DNA of 49,935 nt from the NCBI GenBank assembly GCA_024274785.1, contig JAJSAM010000025.1, positions 1 through 49,935 on the forward strand. The letters are read 5' to 3'. The notes under the pieces were generated by a model that was not told where the DNA came from, did not search any database, and saw only the letters and a list, made by a program, of their open reading frames with translations. Source of the stretch: Planctomycetota bacterium. GTDB taxonomy: Bacteria; Planctomycetota; JAJSAM01. Made by a program: the position numbers and the translations under genes. The stretch's first letter is position 1; each line of letters begins with the position of its first letter. Below are positions 25,557 through 35,500 of this stretch, in pieces.

Positions 25557-26426
25557 TCAGTCGGTGAACAGCGGGCAGCTCTTCCGGCCGCTGAAATGAC
25601 GCCGCGTCTTCGCCACGACGCCGAGCACCTGCATACCGTACCGGACACTCGTCCTGAAACCGACGGAGGAAGCCTCGGGGAAGTACCGCGCGATCACCGG
25701 GACCTCCTTGAACGAGATCCCCTTCTTCACGAGTTGCACGATGATCTCGTTGTCGAAGACGAAGTCGTCGGAGTTCCGCATGAATGGGATGGACTCCAGC
25801 GCCTTGCGGCTGTAGGCGCGGTAACCGGTGTGGAATTCCGAGAAGTGCGTGCCGAGCGCAAGGTTCTCGACCTTCGTCAGGAAGCGGTTCGAGATGTACT
25901 TCCAGAACGGCATTCCGCCCCGGAGCGGACCACCCTCGATCGGATCGTGGAGGAAGCGCGAGGCGAGGACGGCGTCCGCCTGGCCCTCGGCGATCGGCAG
26001 CGCGAGGTTCGGCACCATCCGCGGGTCGTACTGGTAGTCGGGGTGGAGCATGATCACGATGTCCGCCCCGCGCTCCAGCGCGGTCCGGTAGCAGGTCTTC
26101 TGGTTCGCTCCGTATCCGCGGTTCTCGGGGTGCGAGACGGTCACGAGATTGAGCTTCTGTGACAGGCGGACCGTCTCGTCCTGCGACGCGTCATCGACGA
26201 GGATGACTTCGTCGAAGCTGCCAAAAGGAATGTCCGCGTAGGTGGCGGCGAGTGTCTTCGCCGCATTGTAGGCGGGCATCACGATCGTCACCTTCTTGCC
26301 CGTCCGGGCCCGGATGAAGCTCTCTCGTCGAGGCTTGCTCCCGGTTCGGTCCGGGGCGGCGATGGCCTTCTCTTCGATGGCCTTCTGTTCGACGGTGGCT
26401 TCGATCATCATCACCCTCTCTTTCAT
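25557..26426 (-). CDS. Family 2 glycosyltransferase
   Basis: A 289-residue GT-A enzyme. After about 45 polar residues the GT2 domain begins KVTIVMPAYNAAKTL (about 45), followed by EVILVDDASQDET (DD), HPENRGYGANQKT, DIVIMLHPDYQYDPRM (in the position of the DxD motif; here HPDYQ) and FHTGYRAYSRKALESIPF. No membrane helix is seen. It likely transfers a sugar from a nucleotide- or polyprenyl-linked donor. The ATG at 26424-26426 shares one base with the TGA of the TMTC-like gene (TGATG), showing tight coupling. Confidence 0.9.
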   Translation of the reverse strand: MKERVMMIEATVEQKAIEEKAIAAPDRTGSKPRRESFIRARTGKKVTIVMPAYNAAKTLAATYADIPFGSFDEVILVDDASQDETVRLSQKLNLVTVSHPENRGYGANQKTCYRTALERGADIVIMLHPDYQYDPRMVPNLALPIAEGQADAVLASRFLHDPIEGGPLRGGMPFWKYISNRFLTKVENLALGTHFSEFHTGYRAYSRKALESIPFMRNSDDFVFDNEIIVQLVKKGISFKEVPVIARYFPEASSVGFRTSVRYGMQVLGVVAKTRRHFSGRKSCPLFTD

Positions 26427-28132
26427 CACTGGCACTTCCGGTACATGACTTCGCACCGGGCCGCTGCCGCCGGCTGATTGCCGATGCGGAACACTTCTCC
26501 GAGCTGCCTCCAGGCTTCTCCATCTCCCGGCGAGGCGCGCACTGCCGCTTCGAGGGCCTTCGTCGCGGCCGCGGGTTGTCCGCGGCGGAGGTGGAAGTTC
26601 GCCAGGTTCTTCAGGAGGTGAGCGTTGCCGGGACTGGCTGCGAGACCGGCGGCGAACGCGGCTTTCGCACCGTTCGGGTCCCCCCCCAGATCCCGCACCG
26701 CACCGAGGATCGCCCAGGCCCGGGGGGCAATCAGCTCCCGCTCGACCACTATCGTGACCACTTGCCCGGCTTCCACCCTGCGCCCGGTGGCAAGCAGGGC
26801 CAGGGCCAGGTTCGATTCGACCCCCATCATCTCCGGCTCCCCCGAGAGCGCATTCTCGAACGCGATGACCGCGCCGGCCGGGTCGCGCGCGGACATCCTC
26901 GCGCCTCCGAGAAGGCTCCAGGCCTCGGCCACATCCGGGTCCACGCCGACGGAACGGGTCCACAACCTTGCCGAATTCTTCCAATCCGCCGCGTAGAGCA
27001 TCGTGGCGACGATGAGTCCGAAGGTCGCGGTCGCCAGGCCCACCCGCGCTGGAACCCGGAACGAACCCTTCAGGTCGATCAGCCAGACGACGGATCCGGC
27101 GAGGAGGAACGGAGTGGCGAGGTAGAGGTATCGCTCCGCGTAGATGATCGGGATCGGGATCACGAGCGTCGGCAGCAGGACGACCGGGAACCAGACGAGC
27201 CCGACCAGGAATACCCGGTTCCTCCGGAGCGAGACCGCGGCGCCGATGGCCACGACGGCCAGCACGGCGACACCGAGCCACAGCCTCGGGTCGCCGGCGG
27301 ACATCACCGGCGGGAAGCTGTGCATCGGGGCCTGTCCCACCGGCCAGAGCCAACTCGAGGCGTAGCGGCCGAGGGCGGCCACGACGGTCATCACGTGGGT
27401 GACGACGGTGCCGCCGTGAAGGGGGCGGATGGCGCTGCCGGCGCTCGCCGCCAACACCTGCAGAACTCCGAAGAGGGCCGCGGGGAGTGCGAACAGGGCG
27501 TAGCGGCCAGGGGCGAGCTTGCGACGCATCGAGAGGTCGAGCAGCACGAACAGGCCGGGGAGTACGACGATACTGGACTTCGAGGCGAGGCCCAGCGTGA
27601 AGAGCAGCAGAGCCAGACCGGTCTGGCGCTTCTCACCCCGCGCGCCGCGGAGATAGCACCATGTAGCCGCGAAGGCGAAGACGGTGGCGAGCAGGGTCTT
27701 GCGCTCCGAGATCCAGACCACGTTTTCGACGTTCAATGGATGGACGACGAAGAGGGCGGCGCCGAGGAAGGCCGCGAGCGGCTTGTCGAGCCATTCATCG
27801 AGGACCCGATAAAGCAGGAACCCCGCCAGAACGTGGAGCAGGAGGTTGACGATCCGGTAGGGCAGGGCGTTGTCGCCGAAGAACTTCCACTCGAAGAGGT
27901 AGCTCAGCCGTTGCAGGGGGTTGTAGTTGGAGAAATAGAAGGTGCTGAAGATCCGTCCGACCGCGTCCGGGAAGGGGGCCCGGAGCTCCGGATTGGAGGT
28001 GATGTACTTCGCGTCGTCCCAGTTCAGGAAATCACCGGAGAAGCTGCCGGCATAGGTCACCACTCCGAGCACGAGGAGCAATCCCGCCACGAGTATGGGC
28101 GTACCGAGGGTGGATGATGGCGACCTGGACAT
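26426..28132 (-). CDS. TMTC-like polytopic membrane protein with C-terminal TPRs (putative protein or lipid glycosyltransferase)
   Basis: A 568-residue protein. The N-terminal two thirds has about ten transmembrane helices with GT-C/PMT-like loop motifs: GDFLNWDDAKYITSNPELR (acidic residues in the first luminal loop), FYFSNYNPLQRLSYLFEW and HPLNVENVVWISERKTLLAT. The last 180 residues are TPR repeats (AEAWSLLGGARMSARDPAGA, RAWAILGAVRDLGGDPNGAK, HLLKNLANFHLRRGQPAAAT). This is the layout of TMTC-type O-mannosyltransferases and their bacterial relatives. ATG at 28130-28132 is chosen because upstream residues are Arg-rich and non-hydrophobic. First gene of the GT2/methyltransferase operon. Confidence 0.85.
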   Translation of the reverse strand: MSRSPSSTLGTPILVAGLLLVLGVVTYAGSFSGDFLNWDDAKYITSNPELRAPFPDAVGRIFSTFYFSNYNPLQRLSYLFEWKFFGDNALPYRIVNLLLHVLAGFLLYRVLDEWLDKPLAAFLGAALFVVHPLNVENVVWISERKTLLATVFAFAATWCYLRGARGEKRQTGLALLLFTLGLASKSSIVVLPGLFVLLDLSMRRKLAPGRYALFALPAALFGVLQVLAASAGSAIRPLHGGTVVTHVMTVVAALGRYASSWLWPVGQAPMHSFPPVMSAGDPRLWLGVAVLAVVAIGAAVSLRRNRVFLVGLVWFPVVLLPTLVIPIPIIYAERYLYLATPFLLAGSVVWLIDLKGSFRVPARVGLATATFGLIVATMLYAADWKNSARLWTRSVGVDPDVAEAWSLLGGARMSARDPAGAVIAFENALSGEPEMMGVESNLALALLATGRRVEAGQVVTIVVERELIAPRAWAILGAVRDLGGDPNGAKAAFAAGLAASPGNAHLLKNLANFHLRRGQPAAATKALEAAVRASPGDGEAWRQLGEVFRIGNQPAAAARCEVMYRKCQ

Positions 28133-28349
28133 GTCGGGGTTCTCATCGACATATTCCCTGCCCGGGTTGACGGCATTACGGATGTAGGGGAATTCGCGCC
28201 GCTTCCGCCGATCCGCGCGAACCCCGCGAATTCCCTGGAGCGGGCCGAAGGGGAAGAACATCCACGACGTCGAGATTGGGAAAATGAGCCGGGGGGGTGC
28301 CCGGAACACCTTCGATTCGTTATGCTTGGCACCATGGGGAGGGACACCG

Positions 28350-29075
28350 ATGCGAACAAGACATCTTGGCCTGGTGCTGGTGGCTCTGGCGGCGGCCTGC
28401 GGGCCGAGCAGCAGGGACGTGTTCGAGGAGTACAGCGAGAAGTTCGCCGCGATGCGGGAGACCCTGCGGGAGATTCACGGGGCGCTGCCCCCCGCCGGCG
28501 GCCCGGCGGCTCCGGGGGGCCTGACCGGGCTCGATCCCCGGCCGGCCTACGATGAGGCGGCGAAGACCGGCAACACCGAGATCGTGATGGACTGGCAACT
28601 TCTCGAGCCCGGCGCAAGCAAAGGAGAGCGGATGGATCTGCTCCTCGGTGGCCGGTTGCTGACCTATGCCGAGTGGGCGGGGCCGGACACTCCGATGTCG
28701 GACAGGATGGCGGCGTCGTCGGCGGACGGCTCGTTTCGCGGGGAACTCGAAGGGGCCCTTCAGACGCGCTACCTCGTGGTCGTCCGCACCGCGGCCTACG
28801 ACGCCCCCCGCGTCGATCTCGAAAGAGAGGAGTACTACGGCGGGTCGGCCACGATGGAGGTGTTCCTGTTCGACCTGCCGGAAGAGAAGCTGCTGGGGTC
28901 CATCCGGTTCGAGGCGGTCGCGAAGGGAGACATCGAGTATCGCTATACGGAGGGCGGGGAAGATCGGGAGGAACGGGCCGGGGCCTGGGCGCGCTCCCGG
29001 ATCTGGGAGACCGCCCGGGAGATGGTCTGCGATCGCCTGGCGCGGGAGACCGGGGGGACCTTCCAACTGGAGTAG
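28350..29075 (+). CDS. Putative lipoprotein of unknown function
   Basis: A 241-residue protein starting at ATG 28350 with GGGAGG about eight bases upstream. MRTRHLGLVLVALAAACGPS is a lipoprotein signal with Cys17 as the lipid-modified residue. The mature protein is helical at first (VFEEYSEKFAAMRETLREIH), then has a Pro/Gly-rich stretch and mixed alpha/beta segments (MEVFLFDLPEEKLLGSIRFE). No family recognised. It stands alone, divergent from the TMTC operon. Confidence 0.8.
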   Translation: MRTRHLGLVLVALAAACGPSSRDVFEEYSEKFAAMRETLREIHGALPPAGGPAAPGGLTGLDPRPAYDEAAKTGNTEIVMDWQLLEPGASKGERMDLLLGGRLLTYAEWAGPDTPMSDRMAASSADGSFRGELEGALQTRYLVVVRTAAYDAPRVDLEREEYYGGSATMEVFLFDLPEEKLLGSIRFEAVAKGDIEYRYTEGGEDREERAGAWARSRIWETAREMVCDRLARETGGTFQLE

Positions 29076-29091
29076 TCGATCGTGGCTGTGC

Positions 29092-29152
29092 CACAGCGCG
29101 GCCCGGCCGCAATGGAGGGTCGACCTCCGGGCGACCGTGCCGGCGGTCCGGA
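29092..29152 (+). repeat. Dispersed palindromic repeat, copy B (short form)
   Basis: Starts CACAGCGCGGCCCGGCCGCA and contains GGAGGGTCGACCTCC (near-palindrome) and CCGTGCCGGCGGTCCGG. It differs from the first 61 bases of the copy at 35757 by one or two bases, which is striking for noncoding DNA. It lies 17 bases after the lipoprotein stop. The whole gap 29076-29419 has no gene: it holds this repeat and the hairpin at 29244, and otherwise nothing recognisable. Confidence 0.75.
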
Positions 29153-29243
29153 AGCAGTGCCTTCAACCCGCCAATCCTCAGCTCGACAATGATGCCGAGG
29201 CCCCGTCAGGATGCTTGTGCATATCGTTCGATCGACCGATTGA

Positions 29244-29265
29244 AACCCTTGCAAAACCAAGGGTT
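29244..29265. other. Perfect 8-bp hairpin in the glutamate dehydrogenase leader region
   Basis: AACCCTTG at 29244-29251 pairs perfectly with CAAGGGTT at 29258-29265 around a CAAAAC loop, about 155 bases upstream of the dehydrogenase ATG. It is AT-richer than its surroundings. It could end upstream transcription or be part of a leader; no T-tract follows. Confidence 0.4.
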
Positions 29266-29419
29266 CCGGGCGATTGGGGCTTCGGAATTCCTACCGTTCG
29301 GGATGGATTTGGAGTACGAACCGATTTTTGGCGGCCGCCGTGCTGACGGCTGCCCATGGGAATATCGAAACAGCACCAACATTCGCCCACGGCATCACCC
29401 CGGCCCGGAGGCCAGCACC

Positions 29420-30706
29420 ATGAGCAGCGGATCTTTCAATCCCTTCGAGATGGCCCAGGCGCAGTTCGACAATATCGCCGAGCAGCTCGATCTCGAGCCC
29501 GGCATGCGCCAGCTCCTGCGAAACCCCCTGCGGGAGTACCACTTCCTGATCCCGGTTCGCATGGACGACGGAAGCACGCAGGTGTTCCGGGGCTTCCGGT
29601 GCCAGCACAACGACGCCAGGGGCCCGAGCAAGGGCGGCATCCGCTTCCACCCGCAGGAGACGATCGACACCGTTCGCGCCCTCTCCATGTGGATGACCTG
29701 GAAGTGCGCGACCGTCGACATCCCGCTCGGCGGCGGCAAGGGCGGCGTCATCTGCGATCCGCACCACCTCTCCGCCCGCGAGCAGGAACAGATCTGCCGC
29801 GGCTGGGTCCGTCAGCTCGCACGCAACGTCGGCCCGGTCCAGGATGTCCCCGCGCCGGACGTGATGACCAACGCCCAGCACATGCTCTGGATGCTCGACG
29901 AGTACGAGCACATCCACGGCGGCCACGCACCCGGCTTCATCACCGGCAAACCCGTCGGCATGGGCGGCTCTCTCGGCCGCACCGAGGCCACCGGCTACGG
30001 CGTCATCTTCACCGTGCGCGAAGCGCTCCGTGAGCTCGGTATCCGGCCGCAGGACACCCTGGCCTCCGTGCAGGGCTTCGGCAACGTCGCCCAGTACGCC
30101 ATTCGCCTCTACAACCAGCTCGGCGGCAAGGTCACCTGCGTCTCCAGCTGGGACCAGGGCGACCAGACCTCCTACGCTTTCAGGAAGCAGAACGGCGTCG
30201 ACATCGAGGAACTGGTCTCGATCACCGACCGCTTCGGAGGCATCGACAAGAACAAGGCCGAGGGGCTGGGTTACCAGGTTCTCCCGGGCGATGCCTGGAT
30301 CGAGGAGGAGGTGGACATCCTGATCCCCGCCGCGCTCGAGAACCAGATCACCGGCGAAACGGTCCTGAAGATCAGTCAGCGCGTCAAGGTCATCGCCGAG
30401 GGCGCCAACGGCCCGACCACCCCCGAGGCCGACCAGGTCCTGTTCGAGCGTGGTGTCTACCTGATCCCCGACGTGCTGGCGAATGCCGGCGGCGTGACCT
30501 GCAGCTACTTCGAGCAGGTTCAGAGCAACATGAACTACTTCTGGGAACGCGACGAAGTCCTCGGCAAGCTCGACGTTAAGATGACGGCAGCTTTCGAGGC
30601 CGTGAGCGAACTGGCGAAGAAGCGCGGAATCTACCAGCGCGACGCCGCCTTCATGATCGCGGTCGACCGCGTCGCCCGGGCCTGCCGGGACCGAGGCTGG
30701 ATCTGA
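29420..30706 (+). CDS. gdhA: Glutamate dehydrogenase (Glu/Leu/Phe/Val dehydrogenase family)
   Basis: A 428-residue protein matching hexameric GDH throughout. The substrate domain has FRCQHNDARGPSKGGIRFHP and KCATVDIPLGGGKGGVICDP, whose GGGKGG holds the catalytic lysine. DVPAPDVMTN and ITGKPVGMGGSLGRTEATGYG follow. The coenzyme domain has VQGFGNVAQYAIRL (GxGxxA) and ends NAGGVTCSYFEQVQS. It interconverts glutamate with 2-oxoglutarate and ammonia; NAD or NADP preference cannot be told. ATG 29420 has GGAGG nine bases upstream. The next gene starts 46 bases downstream, suggesting an operon with the two PEP/pyruvate-binding proteins. Confidence 0.93.
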   Translation: MSSGSFNPFEMAQAQFDNIAEQLDLEPGMRQLLRNPLREYHFLIPVRMDDGSTQVFRGFRCQHNDARGPSKGGIRFHPQETIDTVRALSMWMTWKCATVDIPLGGGKGGVICDPHHLSAREQEQICRGWVRQLARNVGPVQDVPAPDVMTNAQHMLWMLDEYEHIHGGHAPGFITGKPVGMGGSLGRTEATGYGVIFTVREALRELGIRPQDTLASVQGFGNVAQYAIRLYNQLGGKVTCVSSWDQGDQTSYAFRKQNGVDIEELVSITDRFGGIDKNKAEGLGYQVLPGDAWIEEEVDILIPAALENQITGETVLKISQRVKVIAEGANGPTTPEADQVLFERGVYLIPDVLANAGGVTCSYFEQVQSNMNYFWERDEVLGKLDVKMTAAFEAVSELAKKRGIYQRDAAFMIAVDRVARACRDRGWI

Positions 30707-30752
30707 ACGAGCCGAACGCGGCTCCGACAGCATTCGCATCGAGGAGCCGGAC

Positions 30753-32504
30753 ATGAACGAGAAGAGCGAACCGCTTCGAGCGGCGGACCTGCCCGTATTC
30801 CGGCGTGACCTGTTTGGTGGTCCCGACCCGATCACCGCGATCGGAGTGGACTTCATCGGGGGCAAGGCCACCGGCCTGGTGCGTGCGGCCCGAGTTCTCG
30901 AGGCCGCTCTCCCGGAAGGGAAGTTCAAGGGCATTGCCGTTTCCGTCCCGTCCCTCGTGGTGCTCGCGACGGATGTGTTCGATGCCTTCCTCGACCGGAA
31001 CGACCTCGCCGCGGCCACTTCGGGTGAACTCGACGATGAACGCATCGCGAACGCCTTCCTCCGGGCGGACTTCCCCTCCGAACTGATCGGCGACCTCCGC
31101 GGACTCATCGAGAAGGTGAAGACGCCCCTCGCGGTCCGCTCCTCGAGCCTGCTCGAAGACGCCATCAACGAGCCGTTCGCCGGCGTGTACGGGACGAAGA
31201 TGATCCCGAACAACCAGCCCGCCGCGGACCTGCGCTTCAAGCGGCTGATCGAGGCCGTGAAGTTCGTCTATGCCTCCACCTTCTTCCGCGAGGCGCGGGG
31301 TTACCGCAGTGTGGCCGGGCGCGACCGCTATGACGAGAAGATGGCGGTGATCATCCAGGAGGTGGTGGGGCAGCGGTTTAGCGATCGCTTCTACCCGACG
31401 ATCTCCGGCGTGGCCCGGTCGCTGAACTACTACCCGGTGCCGCCGGCGCGTCCCGAGCAGGGCGTCGTGGACCTGGCCCTCGGCCTCGGCAAGACCATCG
31501 TCGATGGCGACCACTGCTGGACCTACAGCCCGGCCTTTCCGAATGCGGCGCCGCCGTTCACCATCCAGGATCTCCTCAAGCAGACCCAGACCGAGTTCTG
31601 GGCGGTGAACATGGGCCGGCAGCCCGAGTTCGATCCACTGACCGAGGAAGAGTACCTGTCCCGCGCCGGCCTGGCCGAGGCGGAACTCGATGGGGCGCTC
31701 TTTCCGGTGGCCTCCACGTACGACCCGCAGAGCGATCGGGTCGTGATGGGCATGGGCCGGACGGGGCCGCGGGTGGTCGACTTCGCCCCGACGATCCAGA
31801 TGCCGGACATTCCGCTGAACGATCTCGTGAAGCAGTTGCTTCAGAGCTGCGAGGAGCACCTCGGGACCGGCGTGGAGATCGAGTTCGCGCTCTCCATCGA
31901 CGCGCTCCGGCGGGACCCGCCACGGTTCGGGTTTCTGCAGGTGCGGCCCATCATCGAGTTCGGCGATGGCGAGGAGATTACCGCGGAGGATCTTCGCGCC
32001 GAGGGGCTCTTCGCCTCGTCGGATCGCGCGCTCGGCCATGGGGTCATGGACTCCATCACCGATGTCGTCTACGTCCGTCCCGACGTCTTCGCCAGGGAGC
32101 ACACCCGGGCCATCGCCGGTGAGATCGACGTGTTGAACCGGGCGCTCAAGGCCGAGGGGCGGGAGTGTCTGCTGATCAGTTTCGGGCGGCTCGGCAGCTC
32201 CGATCCGTGGCTTGGCGTGCCGGTGGACTGGGGCCAGATCAGCCAGGCGCGGGCGATCGTCGAGGCGACGCTGCCGGACATGGATGTCGAGCTCTCCCAG
32301 GGTTCCCATTTCTTCCACAATCTCACCAGCCTGAAGCTCGCCTACATGAATGTCCACCATGCCGGCGCCTTCCGGATCGACTTCGAGTGGCTCGACGGAC
32401 AGCCCGCCCACGCCGAGTCCGAGCGGGTCCGTCACGTCCGGCTCGAGCAGCCCCTCACCGTTGCCATCGACGGTCGGAACATGCGGGGAGTGATTTCGAA
32501 ATGA
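30753..32504 (+). CDS. PEP/pyruvate-binding (PPDK_N-like) domain protein lacking the phosphohistidine domain
   Basis: A 583-residue protein. The ATP-grasp-like PPDK_N fold is marked by FIGGKATGLVRAARVL (about 33-48) and LAVRSSSLLEDAINEPFAG (about 125-143), with VVDLALGLGKTIVDGD and GFLQVRPI later. In PEP synthase a swivelling domain with a catalytic His and a TIM-barrel follow; neither is seen. Instead the C-terminus (about 470-540) has LISFGRLGSSDPWLGVPV and SQGSHFFHNLTSLKLAY. The neighbouring protein has a counterpart of this block (GPGRWGS, LGVSV, SFGTHFFQDL). Probable nucleotide-binding or phosphotransfer role; the target is unknown. Four-base overlap with the next gene. Confidence 0.85.
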   Translation: MNEKSEPLRAADLPVFRRDLFGGPDPITAIGVDFIGGKATGLVRAARVLEAALPEGKFKGIAVSVPSLVVLATDVFDAFLDRNDLAAATSGELDDERIANAFLRADFPSELIGDLRGLIEKVKTPLAVRSSSLLEDAINEPFAGVYGTKMIPNNQPAADLRFKRLIEAVKFVYASTFFREARGYRSVAGRDRYDEKMAVIIQEVVGQRFSDRFYPTISGVARSLNYYPVPPARPEQGVVDLALGLGKTIVDGDHCWTYSPAFPNAAPPFTIQDLLKQTQTEFWAVNMGRQPEFDPLTEEEYLSRAGLAEAELDGALFPVASTYDPQSDRVVMGMGRTGPRVVDFAPTIQMPDIPLNDLVKQLLQSCEEHLGTGVEIEFALSIDALRRDPPRFGFLQVRPIIEFGDGEEITAEDLRAEGLFASSDRALGHGVMDSITDVVYVRPDVFAREHTRAIAGEIDVLNRALKAEGRECLLISFGRLGSSDPWLGVPVDWGQISQARAIVEATLPDMDVELSQGSHFFHNLTSLKLAYMNVHHAGAFRIDFEWLDGQPAHAESERVRHVRLEQPLTVAIDGRNMRGVISK

Positions 32505-35500
32505 CCAATCCCGACCTGCCGATCAGCGACCTTCTGAGTTCCCTGAAGGAGCGAGCCAAGGAGCTCAACTGTCTCTACGCGGTGGAGGAGATCCTGAACG
32601 AGCCGGACATCAGTCCGGAGGAGGCTTGCCGCCGGATCGTGGTGGTCATACCTCCCGGTTGGCAGTACCCGGGCATCTGCCGGGCGGAGATCGAACTCCG
32701 GGGCGTCACCCACCGCGCTGAGGAATTCGAACCCACCCCCTTTGTACTGACCTCGGATATCCATACCCAGGATGAGGCCGTCGGATCGGTCCGGGTCTAC
32801 TACCTCGAGGAGATGCCGGCCGCGGACTCGGGACCGTTCCTGAAGGAAGAGATGCGGTTGATCAAGACGATCGCCAACCGTTTCGGCCACTACTTCCACC
32901 ACCACCGCATGAAGCGGCATTTCGGGAAGTGGGAATCGGCCCGGCAGAGCCTCAAGGTGGAACATCGCGAGGACTGGCGGATCGTGCTCGACCTGCTCGC
33001 GCGGACCGACCACAGCCTCTACCTGAAGATGGCGCACATGATGCTGAACCACCTCTGCTGGAGCGGCGTTCGGCCGGCGGAGGATCTGCTGCGTCAGTCG
33101 GATGAGTTTCGGCAGGCGGATGAGGTGGACCTGTTCATCGACAGCAACGTCCCTCATCAACGCCGGGTGCATGCGTTCCCGGAGGAGATGGCCGCCCGGA
33201 CGTTCGAGATCGCCTCCGACCACCTCTCTGATGAGGAGATCTTCTACCGGGTGCAGAAGTGGGTGCAGGAGGATCGACTCGCCTTCCTGGTGCGGGCGGT
33301 GGAGCGCAACCAGTCACTCGCCGAGGTGACCGACGCCATCCGCCGCTACGAGCACATCAGCACCAACGAGGGGGACCTCTCGCAACCGGTACGCAAGGTG
33401 GTTCGCGTTTCACTGATCCGGCGGTTTCTCTCCGATCAGCTCTCCTACATCCGGGTGGCGAAGGAGTACTTCGGCATCAGCGACTTTCACGATCTCCAGC
33501 AGCGCATCATCTTCTCCAGGGACAGTTTCGGCCGCCTGGGGGGGAAATCCGCGGGTCTGTTCCTCGCCCGGCAGATTCTCCGTCACGAGCGTGAGAACCA
33601 CCCCGAGATCGGTGAAGTCCGGGCCCCGAAGACCTGGCATATCACCGCCGATATGCAGCTCAACTTCATGCACTACAACAATCTCGATGAGGTGATCGAG
33701 CAGAAGTACAAGGACATCGGGCAGATCCGGTTCGAGTACCCGCATATCGTCCACACCTGCAAGAACTCCCGTTTCCCGCCGGAGTTCCTGAAGGGGCTCT
33801 CCCTGGCACTCGACGACCTTGGCGATTCTCCCCTGATCGTGCGCAGCTCGAGTGTGCTGGAAGACCGTGTCGGCGCGGCATTCTCGGGCAAGTACAAGAG
33901 TCTCTTCGTCGGCAACCAGGGAACGAAGCAGGAGCGGATCGAGGCCCTCCTCGACGCCATCGCCGAGGTGTACGCCTCGATGTTCGGTCCGGATCCCATC
34001 CAGTACCGCACCGAGCGGGGCCTGCTCGACTTCTCCGAGGAGATGGGCATCCTGATCCAGCAGGTGGTGGGGACGAAGGTCGGCAAGTACTACCTGCCGA
34101 CGTTCGCCGGCGTGGCTTTCTCGAGCAACGAGTTCCGTTGGTCACCCCGCATCAGCCGGGAGGACGGTCTGATCCGCCTGGTGCCGGGACTGGGAACCCG
34201 TGCGGTGGATCGCCTCTCCGACGACTACCCGGTGATGTTCGCTCCGGGGCAGCCGGGGTTGCGCGTCAATGTCTCCCCGGATGAAATCGCCCGCTACTCA
34301 CCCCGGTGCATGGACATCATCAACCTCGAGACGAACGCCTTCGAGACGAGGGGGGCGGGCGAACTGCTGGCCGAACTCGGCGACGAGCTGCCGGGATGGG
34401 CCAAGCTCGTTTCCATTCAGGACGAGGATCGCATCCGGCGCCCGAGCCCGCTCGACGACGAGGTTCCGGCGGACAAGCTGCTGGTCACCTTCGAGGGGAT
34501 GATGTCGGACCAGGCCTTCGTAGCCCAGATGGGCACCATCCTGACGGTGCTCGAGGAGAAGATGGGCGCCCCGGTGGACATCGAGTTCGCCCACGACGGT
34601 AAGCACCTGCACATCCTGCAATGCCGCGTGCAGTCGAACGCGGACGACAGCAGCGCCTCGCCGATCCCGAAGGACGTCCCGGACAGCCGGCTCGTGTTCA
34701 CCGCGAACCGCTTCATCAGCAACGGCCGGGTCCCGGACGCCACCCACATCGTCTACGTGGATCCGGAGAAGTACGGGGAGCTGGCAGAGCGCAAGGATCT
34801 GCTGGCGGTGGGGCGGGCGGTGAGCAAGCTGAACATGCTGCTTCCCAAACGCCGCTTCATCCTCATGGGGCCGGGCCGGTGGGGGAGCCGGGGCGACATC
34901 AAGCTCGGCGTCAGCGTCAGCTACTCCGACATCAACAATACGAGCGTCCTGATCGAAGTCGCCCGCAGGAAGGGCAACTACACTCCCGACCTCTCCTTCG
35001 GCACGCACTTCTTCCAGGACCTGGTCGAGGCGCGGATCCGCTACCTGCCCCTCTACCCGGACGAGGAGGGGGTCGTCTTCAACGAGACGTTCCTGCGCTG
35101 TGCCCCGAACATTTTCGCGGATATCCTCCCGGAGGATGCCTGGCTGGCCGACACCATCAAGGTCATCGACGTGACCAGGGCCGCCGATGGGCTGGTGCTT
35201 CGCGTGCTGATGAATGCCGACCTCGACGAGGCGGTGGGCATGCTGGCCGATCCGGCGACCGAGGTGGTCGAATCCCTCGATCGCTACTCCGCGAAGATAC
35301 CGGTGTCGGGCGAGCACTGGCGCTGGCGAATCCGCATGGTGGAGTACATCGCCGCTGAAATCGACGCGGAGAAGTTCGGTGTGGCGGGTCTCTACGTCTT
35401 CGGCAGCACCAAGAACTGCAACGCCGGCCCCGGCAGCGACATCGACCTGCTCGTCCACTTCGCCGGGACGAGGGAGCAGGAGGTGCTTCTCACGACCTGG

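Noticed and set aside
28673..30706. 677-residue version of glutamate dehydrogenase
   Set aside because: The upstream extension lies out of frame over the lipoprotein gene and the dispersed repeat; the GDH start with GGAGG is at 29420.
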